A stretch of DNA of 64,000 nucleotides from Sporosarcina globispora (GTDB lineage: Bacteria > Bacillota > Bacilli > Bacillales > Cytobacillaceae), in contig NZ_LGUF01000007.1 of NCBI RefSeq assembly GCF_001274725.1, positions 3,971,039-4,035,038 of the forward strand, in the 5' to 3' direction. Numbering within the stretch: the first letter of the stretch is position 1; each line of letters begins with the position of its first letter. The position numbers and the translations under genes are program-made. Shown here piece by piece: positions 43,080-52,973 of this stretch. The notes beneath the pieces were generated by a model. It saw nothing but the letters and a program-made list of their open reading frames with translations. It was not told the DNA's origin and searched no databases.

Positions 43080-43100
43080 AAATCGTAATTATTACGATTT
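43080..43100. promoter_or_regulatory. perfect Zur box of rpsN-rpmE2
   Basis: A perfect 10-1-10 palindrome with half-site AAATCGTAAT, 27 nt upstream of the rpsN start. It equals the B. subtilis Zur consensus. The rest of 43101-43545 holds no gene, only the terminator at 43253. Confidence 0.93.
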
Positions 43101-43252
43101 GTTTAGTGAATAAAGCCATTAAATCACATAATAATGTTTATTGCAACACTCATGACTGCTCAAAATCATTTCTTTTATTACAGAATAATTTGTTCATGTC
43201 TCGAACTCACATACTTTTACTTGTTCGGAAGAAAACTTTCCAGGTTTGGTCT

Positions 43253-43288
43253 AAAAAAAACCAGCTGTACTTTGTCAGCTGGATTTTT
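43253..43288 (-). terminator. intrinsic terminator, probably of the jet operon
   Basis: CCAGCTG (43261-43267) pairs with CAGCTGG (43276-43282). On the minus strand eight T follow directly, which suits the jetDABC transcript ending at 43546. Confidence 0.7.
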
Positions 43289-43545
43289 ATTTCCGTAAGG
43301 TAACATTTTAAAAAATTTTTAGAGAAGAATCATGTTAACCGTTCACCTTTAAGGAACAGAGTTTCACTTATAAAGAAAAATAAATGAAATTGGGTGCTAA
43401 AATAGCTTAATCGAGATGAATGATAAACGACCTTTGTGTTCCTGCAGCTAGAACTCACAGCCTAACGCCTTTTCTATCAAACCATCATTTCCCTGCAAGA
43501 GAAAATTTCAAGTCAATTTGTGGATATTTTTACGTTTAAGTCCGA

Positions 43546-46500
43546 CTATTGAACAACCTCTTCTCCCTGATAAATCCGAAACGCAGGTACAATCGTATCC
43601 GACACAATCTCTTTCCCTTTTTCCCGAATGAAGTCCAATTTATAATAGGCATCGAACCTCTGGCTGATCTCTGTTTTCACCAATTCAGGCGGAGTGACAA
43701 CAATAAATTGGAACTTCAGTTTATCGGCTACAGCGAAAATCGGGTCAAGCACATGGGCAGACGCCGCTTGTCCAAACGGATTATCACAGACTAACGGAAC
43801 CCAGCTTTGGTCAGTTTCACTCTTAACGGATAGAAGCATCATCATCATGACCATTCGGGCAGATAGCTTTTGGCCGCCGCTGCCATCAGATTTCGTCTTC
43901 GATCCCTGGTTGATCGTCTGCCAGGTTGAATAATGCTCCCGCTGCGGTTTTCCGTACATGAAGGCATTGTCTGTACGCATGTTATAAACTAACAGCTCTG
44001 GGTAACGATTTCTGAGAGAGACAAATAAAATCTGCTCATCACTGATAAGCTGCTTAATTTCCTGATCTAGCTCCAGATTATTGTCATCTATCATCTCGAA
44101 TCGCTTCGTAATTTTGTTAATGGCCGAAACGAAATGCTGTTTCAGTAAAGGTTCGACATCTTCTGCTTTTTTAGGCAGGATGTCTTCTTTGAGCTGGACG
44201 AGCGGGAAAGAACCCCTTTCATTTTTCAGTTTCATCTTGGCAATCATCGAGCGAATCGCCTCTGAAATGCTCATTACCTTCATGCTTGCACGGCTGGCCC
44301 AGAAGTTTTGCGCTTTCTCTGCCCGCTCTTTGTCGCGTTCCAACTGCTCCAAGCCGCTTTGTGAAAAGTGCTTCATTTTTTGGACCACATTTTGAATATG
44401 CTCATAATGCCTTGTATCCATATGATCAAGCGTAGTTAAGACTTCATTTTTAAAGCGGATTTCCCAATCCTTGCCTTCAATATTGAGCTTTAGATTGCGC
44501 AGGGATTGTTCAATTTTTGCGTGCTTCTCCTGGCCTTCATCCTGGATACCCTGATGTTTTTCACTCCAGGAAATGATGCTTTGCTTTCCATGACTTTTAA
44601 TTTTTTCTATATCTTCATCCGCAAAAGCTGCCGCTTCCTCTTTTAGGATAACAGATAGATGCAATTGATTATTTTCATAATCAGCAATGCTTTGTTCGCT
44701 TTCTTTTTTGAGCTCTTCTGTTTTCTTTATTTCTGTATTCGTCTGTTTGGTCTGGTCAGTGATTTCGACTGTCTTCACTTCCAGATCAAGTTCTTCCCAT
44801 TCTTCAGGCTGTTTATCATGCTTGGCCACTTTTTTAGCAGTCTTATCACGCTGAGCTTTCGCATGCTTTAATGACGTATCTGCTACGGTTACAGCCTTTT
44901 CCTGTTCACGTTCCTCTTTCTCTGCTGCCTTTGATTCCTTTGCAGCCGTCTGCACCATTTTTTCTAAAATACTCATCGGTTCATCCGGTTCCGAGGCTTC
45001 CTTCCATTCGTTGTTAAGTGCCTGAAGTTTTTTCTCCAGCTTCTTTTGCTGCTTTTGCTCGGATTCTCTTGTCGCCTGAATCGCTAGCAGTTCACTGGCT
45101 TGTTCCTCTTTTGATTTTTGCAGCTGTTTGAGCTCCCCAATACTTCCAGTGATTTCTTCTAATATATATAGTGATAAACGCGGAACCTCTTCAGAAGCTT
45201 CTGCTTTCTCAGCAGCAGGAAAAGCCGCACTTTCGATGAAGAAGCTAATTTCCTTAATATTTTGCTCGGCTGATAGCTTCCATTCCAAATACGTTTGGCT
45301 CCACTTTTCCTGCAGGTCAACGATGGCTTGATGCTCGTTTCCAAGCTCTTTTTGAATACCTTTGAAAGCTTCCTTTTGTTTCTCTTTTTCCTGTTTAACC
45401 CGTTTATTCTCCTGCTGGAGCGTCTTTTCATGGTTAAAATCCTCTAATGTTTCCACATTTTTTGTAAGATTTTCAATTTTCCCCTTCGTCTTTTCCAGCT
45501 GTTCTCTAATTCCCAGCTGCAGTTCTTTTTCTTTTTCCTCCTGCACGATGATGGCCTGCAATTCTGTTTTTTTGGAAAGCAGGGCTTCCTGTTCCCGTTT
45601 CAGTGCTTTTTCGATATCACCGGCAAGGTCATTGGAAAGTAAACGATCGATTTCTTTTAAAATACGGCGCAAAGACGTTTCCGTTTTTTCTAGTTCTGCA
45701 AGTGTATCTTTCTTTTCTTCTATTTGTTTAGCAATCTTAATTTTCCAGTTCGTAAATTGATTTTTATCCGTCAGCAAGTCCTTCTCAGTACCGGTGATCA
45801 TCACAAAGGAACCCTGCTGATGATCATCAGTCATTTCCTCCCGCATAAAAATCGGAACCGGGCTCTTAAACATTCTTCCTGCCAGGACTTGCTTATTAAT
45901 TTTTTCCCATTGCGGTCTGCTGACAACTAAACCGTATGGAAGAAGCGGATGCGCCAGCAAGTGGTTCGCTATTTCGTCCGGTTTTAAGGATTGGAGAAAT
46001 TGGGACCCGTAAAATACATCAATGCCCGTCTTCTCGTCGATCCATTCCTTCAGTTCTTTCACATCATTGTTTGCAATCCAGAAGTGCTCATCATTCAAGG
46101 CATAATCCAGCTGCGTTTCCCAGAGCGCTTTTTTAATTTCTTCCCCCTGCTCCCGATTCTGAACAAGTAGCTCTTCCACTTGCAGTGCATATTTTGATAA
46201 AAGAGCGTTTGTGAACTGGGCTGGGACTTCATCCAATAGTCCGTGCAGTTTATCGGCCAGCCTCGCTTCTCTTCCATGCTGATCTTCAGTTTTGCCCTTT
46301 AACTGTTCACATTTTTCTTCGGAAAACTGAATGGATTGAGCAAGTGTACCATGTGAAGCAGCAAGCTGGTTCTGCTTTTCATTCGATTGTTTTTCTTTAG
46401 CCTGCAAATCATTCAGAGCAACTCTTTTGGTTTCTATTTGTTTGTTAAGATTCTCGATAAAGCCTTGTAAATCATAGGTTAAGCGGTCGCCGAACTCTTT

Positions 46501-48006
46501 GACTAGATTTTCTTCTTTCGATTCAAATTCATGTAATTGTGTATAAAGAAAATCAATTTCCGTCCGAAGCTGGGCAATCTCCTGAGTCTTTTGTTTATCC
46601 AGCTTAGACAAGTCATTTGCTTTTTTCTTTAAAAACTTTTGATATCCGGAATAATGCTGAACGGCTTCCCTAATAGCAGTGTTGGACTTTTCCCACTGCT
46701 GTACGGCTTCTCTTTTGATTTCGTCCATTCTTTGATTCACTTGTTCCAAGCCGCTGTTTTGCTCCAGTTTGGCAATCTGCTGGGAAAGTGCGCGGATGCT
46801 TTGTTCCCCTTCATGCCATTCCTTCAATAACAGCTGAAAAGCCAGCTCGTCTTTTCGCCCCTGCTTTTCCTTCACCGCTTCCAGCAGGATTAAATGTTTC
46901 TTTTGTTCTTCCGCTAATTTCTTTTCCCAATCCAGCACTTCGCGATGGGCTTTTGCATACTCGAGGTTATCTTTTTGAAAGCGCAGATCCACTTGCTTGC
47001 CCGTTAATTTTTCGATCTCCTTTTCCAGCTCAAGCAGGGTCTCTTCTTCCGTTTTCTTCAAATGCTCCAAAGCACCAAGCAGCTGTCTCCCAACCTTGAT
47101 GCTGTCCTCAACAATTTTTTTATGCTCGGCACCCTTTACCAGGCTTTCTTCAAAAGGAAGAATATCTTCCAGGAACTCCTTATGGGCCTGCTCTCTTTTT
47201 AACAGAACGGGCAGGTCCTTCGCAATACTTGCCTGACTCTTAAAAATCTCCACCAGATCGTTCTTTTGATGCTCCGTCCGATGCAGAACCTGACTGACAG
47301 TAGGAATAATCCGCTTCTGAAACAGGGAATGATCATCCTCAGCGCCTTCAAAGAACTTTCCAACGCCGCCTTCATCCTTATTAATATCTTTCATAATATC
47401 CCAGTCTTTGCGGTTAATGCCGTATGTATCAAGGATTCGGTAGTGCTTCTTTGTATCCCGGTAAACATCATACCCATTCCACTTTAAATAATCTTTCAAT
47501 CCTTCAGTATCAGCCAGTTCCCCATCTTCATAGAGCGGAATATGGTCAAGAGAAGCTTCTTCTTTCCGCTCAAACTCCCTTGTATAAAACGTGATATTCG
47601 GGACAATTTTCGCTTCCTGTTCAAGCGCATTGCTTTCTCCGCTTTCTTCGTTCATGGAAATCCGCTGCTCAGCAGAAAACATTCCGCCTGTCACCAAATG
47701 CCTGCGGTCAGAACCATCAAGTTCCCATTGGATGAGCACATGAAAGGTATAAGGAATGAATTGCTCTTTATTATTAAAAAAGAATTGCTGGTAATAGCGG
47801 TTGTTCTGTTTGCCCCACGATGTTCCTGGCTTGAGAATCTGGAAGATGGTTTGCAGGAACACCCCTTTCCCTCCTCCATTCATCATGGAAATGAGGCCAT
47901 TTGTGGAGGTCTCTTCATTATGGAAGTTAAATGTGGTGTCCTTGTATTGTTTTTGCATGCCATCATATTTCAGGCCGGCAATTCTAATTCGATGGATTTT
48001 CGGCAT
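43546..48006 (-). CDS. jetC: Wadjet system SMC-like ATPase JetC
   Basis: 1486 residues. Walker A in SMMNGGGKGVFLQTI (about 40-54), long coiled coils (about 270-1000) with Glu/Lys/Gln-rich heptads, ABC signature DGSGGQKLSARM and Walker B WVPLVCDNPFGQAASAHVLD near the C-terminus. It is the SMC/MukB-like motor of Wadjet, which extrudes plasmid DNA so that JetD can cut it. ATG lies 7 nt after GAGGAGG, inside the end of jetB (23-nt overlap). Last gene of jetD-A-B-C. A decayed copy of its last 40 codons lies at 33792. Confidence 0.9.
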   Translation of the reverse strand: MPKIHRIRIAGLKYDGMQKQYKDTTFNFHNEETSTNGLISMMNGGGKGVFLQTIFQILKPGTSWGKQNNRYYQQFFFNNKEQFIPYTFHVLIQWELDGSDRRHLVTGGMFSAEQRISMNEESGESNALEQEAKIVPNITFYTREFERKEEASLDHIPLYEDGELADTEGLKDYLKWNGYDVYRDTKKHYRILDTYGINRKDWDIMKDINKDEGGVGKFFEGAEDDHSLFQKRIIPTVSQVLHRTEHQKNDLVEIFKSQASIAKDLPVLLKREQAHKEFLEDILPFEESLVKGAEHKKIVEDSIKVGRQLLGALEHLKKTEEETLLELEKEIEKLTGKQVDLRFQKDNLEYAKAHREVLDWEKKLAEEQKKHLILLEAVKEKQGRKDELAFQLLLKEWHEGEQSIRALSQQIAKLEQNSGLEQVNQRMDEIKREAVQQWEKSNTAIREAVQHYSGYQKFLKKKANDLSKLDKQKTQEIAQLRTEIDFLYTQLHEFESKEENLVKEFGDRLTYDLQGFIENLNKQIETKRVALNDLQAKEKQSNEKQNQLAASHGTLAQSIQFSEEKCEQLKGKTEDQHGREARLADKLHGLLDEVPAQFTNALLSKYALQVEELLVQNREQGEEIKKALWETQLDYALNDEHFWIANNDVKELKEWIDEKTGIDVFYGSQFLQSLKPDEIANHLLAHPLLPYGLVVSRPQWEKINKQVLAGRMFKSPVPIFMREEMTDDHQQGSFVMITGTEKDLLTDKNQFTNWKIKIAKQIEEKKDTLAELEKTETSLRRILKEIDRLLSNDLAGDIEKALKREQEALLSKKTELQAIIVQEEKEKELQLGIREQLEKTKGKIENLTKNVETLEDFNHEKTLQQENKRVKQEKEKQKEAFKGIQKELGNEHQAIVDLQEKWSQTYLEWKLSAEQNIKEISFFIESAAFPAAEKAEASEEVPRLSLYILEEITGSIGELKQLQKSKEEQASELLAIQATRESEQKQQKKLEKKLQALNNEWKEASEPDEPMSILEKMVQTAAKESKAAEKEEREQEKAVTVADTSLKHAKAQRDKTAKKVAKHDKQPEEWEELDLEVKTVEITDQTKQTNTEIKKTEELKKESEQSIADYENNQLHLSVILKEEAAAFADEDIEKIKSHGKQSIISWSEKHQGIQDEGQEKHAKIEQSLRNLKLNIEGKDWEIRFKNEVLTTLDHMDTRHYEHIQNVVQKMKHFSQSGLEQLERDKERAEKAQNFWASRASMKVMSISEAIRSMIAKMKLKNERGSFPLVQLKEDILPKKAEDVEPLLKQHFVSAINKITKRFEMIDDNNLELDQEIKQLISDEQILFVSLRNRYPELLVYNMRTDNAFMYGKPQREHYSTWQTINQGSKTKSDGSGGQKLSARMVMMMMLLSVKSETDQSWVPLVCDNPFGQAASAHVLDPIFAVADKLKFQFIVVTPPELVKTEISQRFDAYYKLDFIREKGKEIVSDTIVPAFRIYQGEEVVQ

Positions 48007-48733
48007 GCAGATCCTCCTCTGTCTTCATTAATTCCTTGAACATTTCATAGCGGTCATAATCATGATACAGGTATTCAATCCGCTCAAATAGCTCCTGTTT
48101 CGGAATCGCCTTTGGGATATCTTCCCGGTCCAGAATCACAATTAGGCCTTCTGTTTCCAATAAGCGCATTGCACTTGCAATCAGGCCGATACGCGTCCGG
48201 CGATTGGCTTTCTTAGCTCCGTAGTCGTCGGTGTCGACCTCCATGTACTTCCAGGTTGTCACGACATCCTTCATATCAATTTTTTCATCTTCTCCGAAAT
48301 CCGGCTTTGTTTTAAGAATGCTATCCCAATTCATAATCACATCATTGACTTGCCGCTCCAGCGTGTAGAAGCTAATCCCTTCGCGCTTCGTACGGATTTT
48401 AGCCGCCTGGTTTCGGTCGATGCTTGCCAAAAATGACATAATAACGACGCTCATCAAGTGGAAATGTTTCTTTGTTTCAACCTGCTTATGCCTGTCCTTC
48501 ATATGAGTAAAATTCGTCGCAAAAACAGAACCGGTCGGCTGCACAACAAGCTGAATCCGTTTTGGCGACTCAATGATATAGGTGCCAGATTCATCTGCCA
48601 ATAAAAGAACCGTCTGTCTCACATCGGGATCGAAATACGCCTGGAAGTGCTCGCTGTTTTCGTCGATTACTTTGTCTTTTAACAGTGTAAAATATACCGC
48701 TGATGCTTTCTTGATCGTCTCTGCACTCATCAT
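47984..48733 (-). CDS. jetB: Wadjet protein JetB (DUF6063-like, kleisin partner)
   Basis: About 249 residues with winged-helix character: ASAVYFTLLKDKVIDENSEH, MSVVIMSFLASIDRNQAAKI, then RRTRIGLIASAMRLLETEGL and IVILDREDIPKAIPKQELFE. JetB is the small kite-like subunit binding the JetA kleisin. Start ATG 48733 overlaps the jetA stop as ATGA behind AAGGAGG; a second ATG 3 nt later is also possible. Its place between JetA and JetC supports the name more than its own sequence does. Confidence 0.75.
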   Translation of the reverse strand: MMSAETIKKASAVYFTLLKDKVIDENSEHFQAYFDPDVRQTVLLLADESGTYIIESPKRIQLVVQPTGSVFATNFTHMKDRHKQVETKKHFHLMSVVIMSFLASIDRNQAAKIRTKREGISFYTLERQVNDVIMNWDSILKTKPDFGEDEKIDMKDVVTTWKYMEVDTDDYGAKKANRRTRIGLIASAMRLLETEGLIVILDREDIPKAIPKQELFERIEYLYHDYDRYEMFKELMKTEEDLHAENPSN

Positions 48734-50235
48734 TTCTCCTCCTTCACACAAATTTTAAATGGGGTGATTTTCATTTGATACCAGAGGAAAGGTTCCGCCC
48801 GATAATCAAACTCGGTATAAATCTTCAGTCCTTCAAATACCTGAAATTGCGGATACTCCTGCATGAGCTTATAAAGAAGAATTTCCCGTTCATCGCTTAA
48901 CGTCTCTTCTTTCCGATGCAGCACCTGAACCTTCAGCGGCTTTTTATCAAACATCATCCATAAATCAATCGTTTCCGATTCTTCAAACCACAGATCCTGA
49001 ATCTCGAGCGGCAGTGTCGATAAATCAGCCAATGAAAACTCTCCGTACGTCTGCAAATATTGAAAAACATAACTCCAGGCCTTGATAACAGAATTCCAGT
49101 TTGTAACCCGCTGGTGCGTAACGCTTTCTTTTTCCTCTTCTTCTGCAAGTGTCTCAGTAAGCTGCTTTTCATCAAATTCCTGTTCGCCCCAAATCCAGTC
49201 CAATGGCAATATAAATTCATTCTTTGGCGAAAATAATGGACTTAACACCTTTTCAACATGATTGAAAGAAGAAACGCCTTCCTTCATGAACCAGTTCTCA
49301 TATATATGCTCTCTGAATGAAACAAGGCTCGTTTCCCAAAACAGCGATGGGTTTTCCGCTTTTAATTTCATCTCATAGGAGATATTTTGAATCACAAGCT
49401 TGGCGAAACGGTCATGCAACTGCCTTGTATGGCCGATCTTTTCCTGAAGAAGGATCAATTCGTTTTGAATGAGATCATCTTCCTCATTTCTTCGTTTCGT
49501 TTTCTCTATCATGCTGCTGATGGTACGGAAGTGATTCTTCTCTTCTTCAAATTGTTTTTCAATTTCCGTGCGGTTATCAGCCCTTTGCATTTCTTCTTCC
49601 ATCAATAAGATTTTGGGATTATTGATCATTTCTTTTTGAAAGGAGAATTCTTTTGCCATTAAGCGGTTGACCCGTGAAATGAGATGATCGAGGTTTCGAG
49701 TAGCTTTGCGGAAATTACCGTTTTTAATCAGCTGCATACTGTAGAGCTGTTCAATGGTGATCGAGAATTCCTCCGCCATTTCCCTGCTCATAAAAATCAT
49801 TTCCTGTGAGACATCCGTGAGCTTGTAAACGATGGATCCGCCCATTTCCAAGTTCGTATATAATTCATCCATCGTCACATAGCGGAAAACCTGAGTCTCC
49901 CATGACTGCCTGATTTCATCGTAATACAGGGCTTCAAACGGCTTGCTGTACTCCTCTTTTCCCTGATACAGAAGCCCGCTTGTGATTCGTTCAATCTGCT
50001 TCTCATCACCCAAGAGCTTCATTTGTTTAATCGAATCTTCCACCATATATTTGATATCCGATTTTCTCCGATGATCGTCATCATTCAATTCCCGATAAAA
50101 AATGGTGAGGAGCACCTGCATCAGAATCGTTTGGATATGAGGCTTCAGCTCTCCGACTTCCATTCCTCTCCCCAGCTCAAACAGCGGGTTCAAACGCTGC
50201 ATCCGCTGGGCAAACCCTTCCCATGATTCGTTCAC
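48730..50235 (-). CDS. jetA: Wadjet protein JetA (kleisin-like)
   Basis: About 501 residues, helical. NESWEGFAQRMQRLNPLFEL at the start, the helical block RTEIEKQFEEEKNHFRTISS, and a winged-helix-like C-terminus with KICVKEEK. It bridges the SMC heads in Wadjet complexes. GTG 50235 overlaps the jetD stop as GTGA behind GGAGGAG with 6 nt spacing; the in-frame ATG at 50250 lies before that ribosome binding site and is unlikely. Family assignment (Wadjet JetA, DUF5716-like) rests on length, context and general pattern. Confidence 0.75.
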   Translation of the reverse strand: MNESWEGFAQRMQRLNPLFELGRGMEVGELKPHIQTILMQVLLTIFYRELNDDDHRRKSDIKYMVEDSIKQMKLLGDEKQIERITSGLLYQGKEEYSKPFEALYYDEIRQSWETQVFRYVTMDELYTNLEMGGSIVYKLTDVSQEMIFMSREMAEEFSITIEQLYSMQLIKNGNFRKATRNLDHLISRVNRLMAKEFSFQKEMINNPKILLMEEEMQRADNRTEIEKQFEEEKNHFRTISSMIEKTKRRNEEDDLIQNELILLQEKIGHTRQLHDRFAKLVIQNISYEMKLKAENPSLFWETSLVSFREHIYENWFMKEGVSSFNHVEKVLSPLFSPKNEFILPLDWIWGEQEFDEKQLTETLAEEEEKESVTHQRVTNWNSVIKAWSYVFQYLQTYGEFSLADLSTLPLEIQDLWFEESETIDLWMMFDKKPLKVQVLHRKEETLSDEREILLYKLMQEYPQFQVFEGLKIYTEFDYRAEPFLWYQMKITPFKICVKEEK

Positions 50236-51305
50236 ATCCATCTCCTCCATGTTTCAATTGTTAAGACTTCCTGAGGAATCCGTTTATTTTCCTGCCATAA
50301 TTGCATTAATAGTTCCCGCTCTTCTTCCGTAAACCAATCAAAGAACGTTTCGCGGTATTTAAGATTTTGAAGCTGGCCTGATTTCTGTTCATTTCTTTGG
50401 TCCAGACACTCGAGCATTTTACGATAAATCTTCAATGCAGGCTGAATGCAGCAATCCGGATATTTTTCAATCAGCCGAGTCATGATCCCGTATCCTGCCG
50501 CATCAAGATCTCCTGCATAGTAAAAGAGATGCGATTTAGCTGGGGAAATTTTAAAGAAAAACGAAAAGCTCCGTTCAATTTTAGTGCCTTCTCCATAAAT
50601 AATCAGTTCAGGCTCATAATCGAGCTGATTAGCTTCCAATAATTGAATACAAGTATGAAAGAATGATAGATTCTCGACAATCAGGACTCTCTGAACATCA
50701 TTAATTTCTTTCCCTTGCTTCATCCAAAACACAAAAGGCTCCCCGTATTTCACCACTTTAAGCTGCTCTTCCGATACGCCAATTCGGGCTAAAAAGCCTT
50801 TTCCCTCAGGAAAACTAATTCCATCCTGCAAGAATTTTTCATGACCAAACAGCTCCAGGCTTCTTTCCTCGAGTGAAACGATTTCCCGCTCTTGGCCAGA
50901 TTGGAGAAAAGCATATAAATTCTGGATCCGGCTCCATTCCTCTTTCGTCTGCCATTCCGGATGACGTTCATAGAAGGAAAAATCAAACATATCACTTAAC
51001 TTCATCATCTCGAGCCGATCCCACTTATCTGCCTGGACTTTCACGTTTACCCAGTAGAATAAAGGCAGAGACGGTGTCCTGCCATTGTATTGATTGTTAT
51101 GTATAGGGGTCAGCTGCCCTTCACCCTGCAATGATTGAATGGCCCCATAAAACAGCGAATAACCATCCATTTCATAGTAATCATTCAGTAGCCTCCGCAG
51201 CTGAAATTCTAAATCGTTTATATTTAATTTCTTTTTTTGCTTAGGGTGCTGAATATCTTCTATAAAACTTCTCACCCTTGTTTCGATGATGTTAATTTTG
51301 TTCAC
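50232..51305 (-). CDS. jetD: Wadjet nuclease subunit JetD (Toprim/DUF2220)
   Basis: About 357 residues. The C-terminal Toprim-like fold shows the acidic residue in VLIVENLSFFHTC (about 222-234) and YYAGDLDAAGYGIMTRLI (DxD about 265-267), the metal-binding residues that cut DNA. The N-terminal part (RSFIEDIQHPKQKKKLNIND) is the DUF3322-like arm. The start is unclear: the frame is open to 51341. GTG 51305 is chosen, but AAGAAGGTGA lies 5 nt before an ATT, so a rare start cannot be excluded. First gene of the operon; the order jetD-A-B-C differs from the type I order. Confidence 0.85.
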   Translation of the reverse strand: MNKINIIETRVRSFIEDIQHPKQKKKLNINDLEFQLRRLLNDYYEMDGYSLFYGAIQSLQGEGQLTPIHNNQYNGRTPSLPLFYWVNVKVQADKWDRLEMMKLSDMFDFSFYERHPEWQTKEEWSRIQNLYAFLQSGQEREIVSLEERSLELFGHEKFLQDGISFPEGKGFLARIGVSEEQLKVVKYGEPFVFWMKQGKEINDVQRVLIVENLSFFHTCIQLLEANQLDYEPELIIYGEGTKIERSFSFFFKISPAKSHLFYYAGDLDAAGYGIMTRLIEKYPDCCIQPALKIYRKMLECLDQRNEQKSGQLQNLKYRETFFDWFTEEERELLMQLWQENKRIPQEVLTIETWRRWM

Positions 51306-51598
51306 CTTCTTAATACTTTTCCAGGTCTTTTGAGACCACAATTATCTTGATGTGGACATCATTTTAATTATAAACTAGTTGCGGAATTGATGTAATGGAT
51401 TTTAAAAACGGAGGGAAGAAAATGGGCAGGGCGAAAGGCAATAAAAATCACCTCCCGCCCTTTGTAAACAATAATTAGAAAAAGGGATAGCCAGGCGACT
51501 GAAGGCTGGCATAACGAGCAAAATATTCCTGAAGTATTTTTCTTAAAACATTTATTTTTATTTTATCTTTTAATTTTGCACGGAGCATTTCTGAGAAT

Positions 51599-52084
51599 TC
51601 ATTTTGATATTCTTTCCCTTACCGGTACGTATAAATCAACCTTACATTTCCCTTCTGCATCATCAGCAGGATTATTCAAATTAAATTCAAGGTTATATCT
51701 ATCGTAATCCGGAACGTAATCACTATTTGGCAGCCATTCTTCATACATGTACTTATAGGCATTATTCAAATTATCAGGGGTATCATAGAATGGATACAAA
51801 GCATAACCCCCGCCATCCAGATTTTTGAACTTTATTTCCTGATGTCTCTCTTTATCAAAGCTTTCGGGAATGGTAACACAGGCATCGTGACGGCAATTCT
51901 TGCTTTCCACCAAGTCAGGATTATCCAATGAAATGCCGATAAAAGATTGCTCCGGCGGGAATAGCCCATTGACACTTGCCCAGCTAATCAGTTTACCCCA
52001 ATGATCCTGAGGTTCAAAATAACTCCCGGTACGCCTGATAAATGCAACTTCAGTTTGTGGTAATTCCTTTACAATTATCTTCAT
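51599..52084 (-). CDS. GyrI-like small-molecule-binding domain protein
   Basis: 161 residues forming a single GyrI-like/AraC effector-binding domain: VKELPQTEVAFIRRTGSYFE, WGKLISWASVNGLFPPEQSF, then HDACVTIPESFD and GGGYALYPFYDTPDNLNNAY, YMYEEWLPNSDYVPDYDRYN. No DNA-binding domain is attached, so it may sequester or hydrolyse drug-like ligands. AGGGGAG precedes ATG. It is monocistronic. The gap 51306-51598 holds a GGGCG/CGCCC hairpin and no gene. Confidence 0.78.
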   Translation of the reverse strand: MKIIVKELPQTEVAFIRRTGSYFEPQDHWGKLISWASVNGLFPPEQSFIGISLDNPDLVESKNCRHDACVTIPESFDKERHQEIKFKNLDGGGYALYPFYDTPDNLNNAYKYMYEEWLPNSDYVPDYDRYNLEFNLNNPADDAEGKCKVDLYVPVRERISK

Positions 52085-52171
52085 TTTTCACATCTCCCCT
52101 ATGGAAGTATTTACCTTAAACAAATTTCGCCATCTTTCTTTAATCTCCTTCTCCTATATCTTTTCGCCAAC

Positions 52172-52209
52172 AAAAAAAGCGCGCAGCTTTTATGCTGTAC
52201 GCGCTTTTT
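52172..52209 (-). terminator. intrinsic terminator of the cell-wall hydrolase gene
   Basis: AAAAAGCGCG with inner AGC/GCT pairs to CGCGCTTTTT; a T-run follows on the minus strand. The stem overlaps the last codons of the gene by 2 nt. Confidence 0.75.
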
Positions 52210-52738
52210 AAATAGCAAATGCGTGATTCCCAATTTTTTTCACAACTTCACGGGAATAGATCCACTCACTTGTAGCTGTTTCAGGGTTGTAAAAGTAAAG
52301 GAGTTCTGCATTTTTCTCTTTATCCGAAAGTGCTGTCTCAACTGCATCCACCGCTTCTTGACTGGCAGGCTCATTGATGGAACCATTTTGAACAGGTTCA
52401 AAAGCATTCTTTTGGTAAATAACATCCTTGACTGTATCGGGGAATTGTTCATGCTCAACACGATTAAGCACCACGTCAGCAACGGCAACTTTTCCTTCGA
52501 ACGGTTCCCCTTCTGCTTCAGCCTGCACAAGACGGGCAAGCAGCTTTTTTTCTTCCTCTTTAATAAAACGATAATCGGTTGATGATGACTCTTTCGTGTC
52601 GACCTCAACTTTTTTATATGTTAATGTTTCTGCAGCTTTTTGATCAACTGTCTCAGCATTGAAATGATTTGCAGGAAACACACTATATGAACCCATAATG
52701 AGTGAAATGGCAGCAACAAAAGTTACTAAATTTTTCAT
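52208..52738 (-). CDS. SleB/CwlJ-type cell wall hydrolase
   Basis: 176 residues. Signal peptide about 1-26 (KNLVTFVAAISLIMGSYSVF), a linker, then the Hydrolase_2 domain (about 62-170). Domain motifs are LLARLVQAEAEGEPFEGKVA with the catalytic-type Glu, VADVVLNRVEHEQFPDTVKD and VIYQKNAFEPVQNGS; a C-terminal LYFYNPETATSEWIYSR. It cleaves peptidoglycan, either in spore germination or general wall turnover. It lacks the PG-binding repeat of SleB, so it is closer to YkvT/CwlJ-like enzymes. ATG 52738 after AGGAGG; frame open to 52816. Confidence 0.87.
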   Translation of the reverse strand: MKNLVTFVAAISLIMGSYSVFPANHFNAETVDQKAAETLTYKKVEVDTKESSSTDYRFIKEEEKKLLARLVQAEAEGEPFEGKVAVADVVLNRVEHEQFPDTVKDVIYQKNAFEPVQNGSINEPASQEAVDAVETALSDKEKNAELLYFYNPETATSEWIYSREVVKKIGNHAFAI

Positions 52739-52973
52739 TTGTAAACCTCCTGTTTGTAGTTTTTTAGGCAAAAACAGGCTACTTACAAGGCTAACAGGTT
52801 TACAAGGAGAACTCATTAGTGAATCAATGGGAGAATTACCAATCTAGAAAATGGAATTTTTAATTTGCTCTTATAGTACCTTTAGATATATATTTGTTAT
52901 GGCATGGCTGATTAACAAATATTTTTACTTATTGGTTTAACAGAATGAAATAGTGAACGAGGTGTATTTTAAA

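Noticed and set aside
44659..47236. Many plus-strand frames opposite jetC
   Set aside because: Shadows caused by the Lys/Glu-rich coiled-coil codons of jetC.
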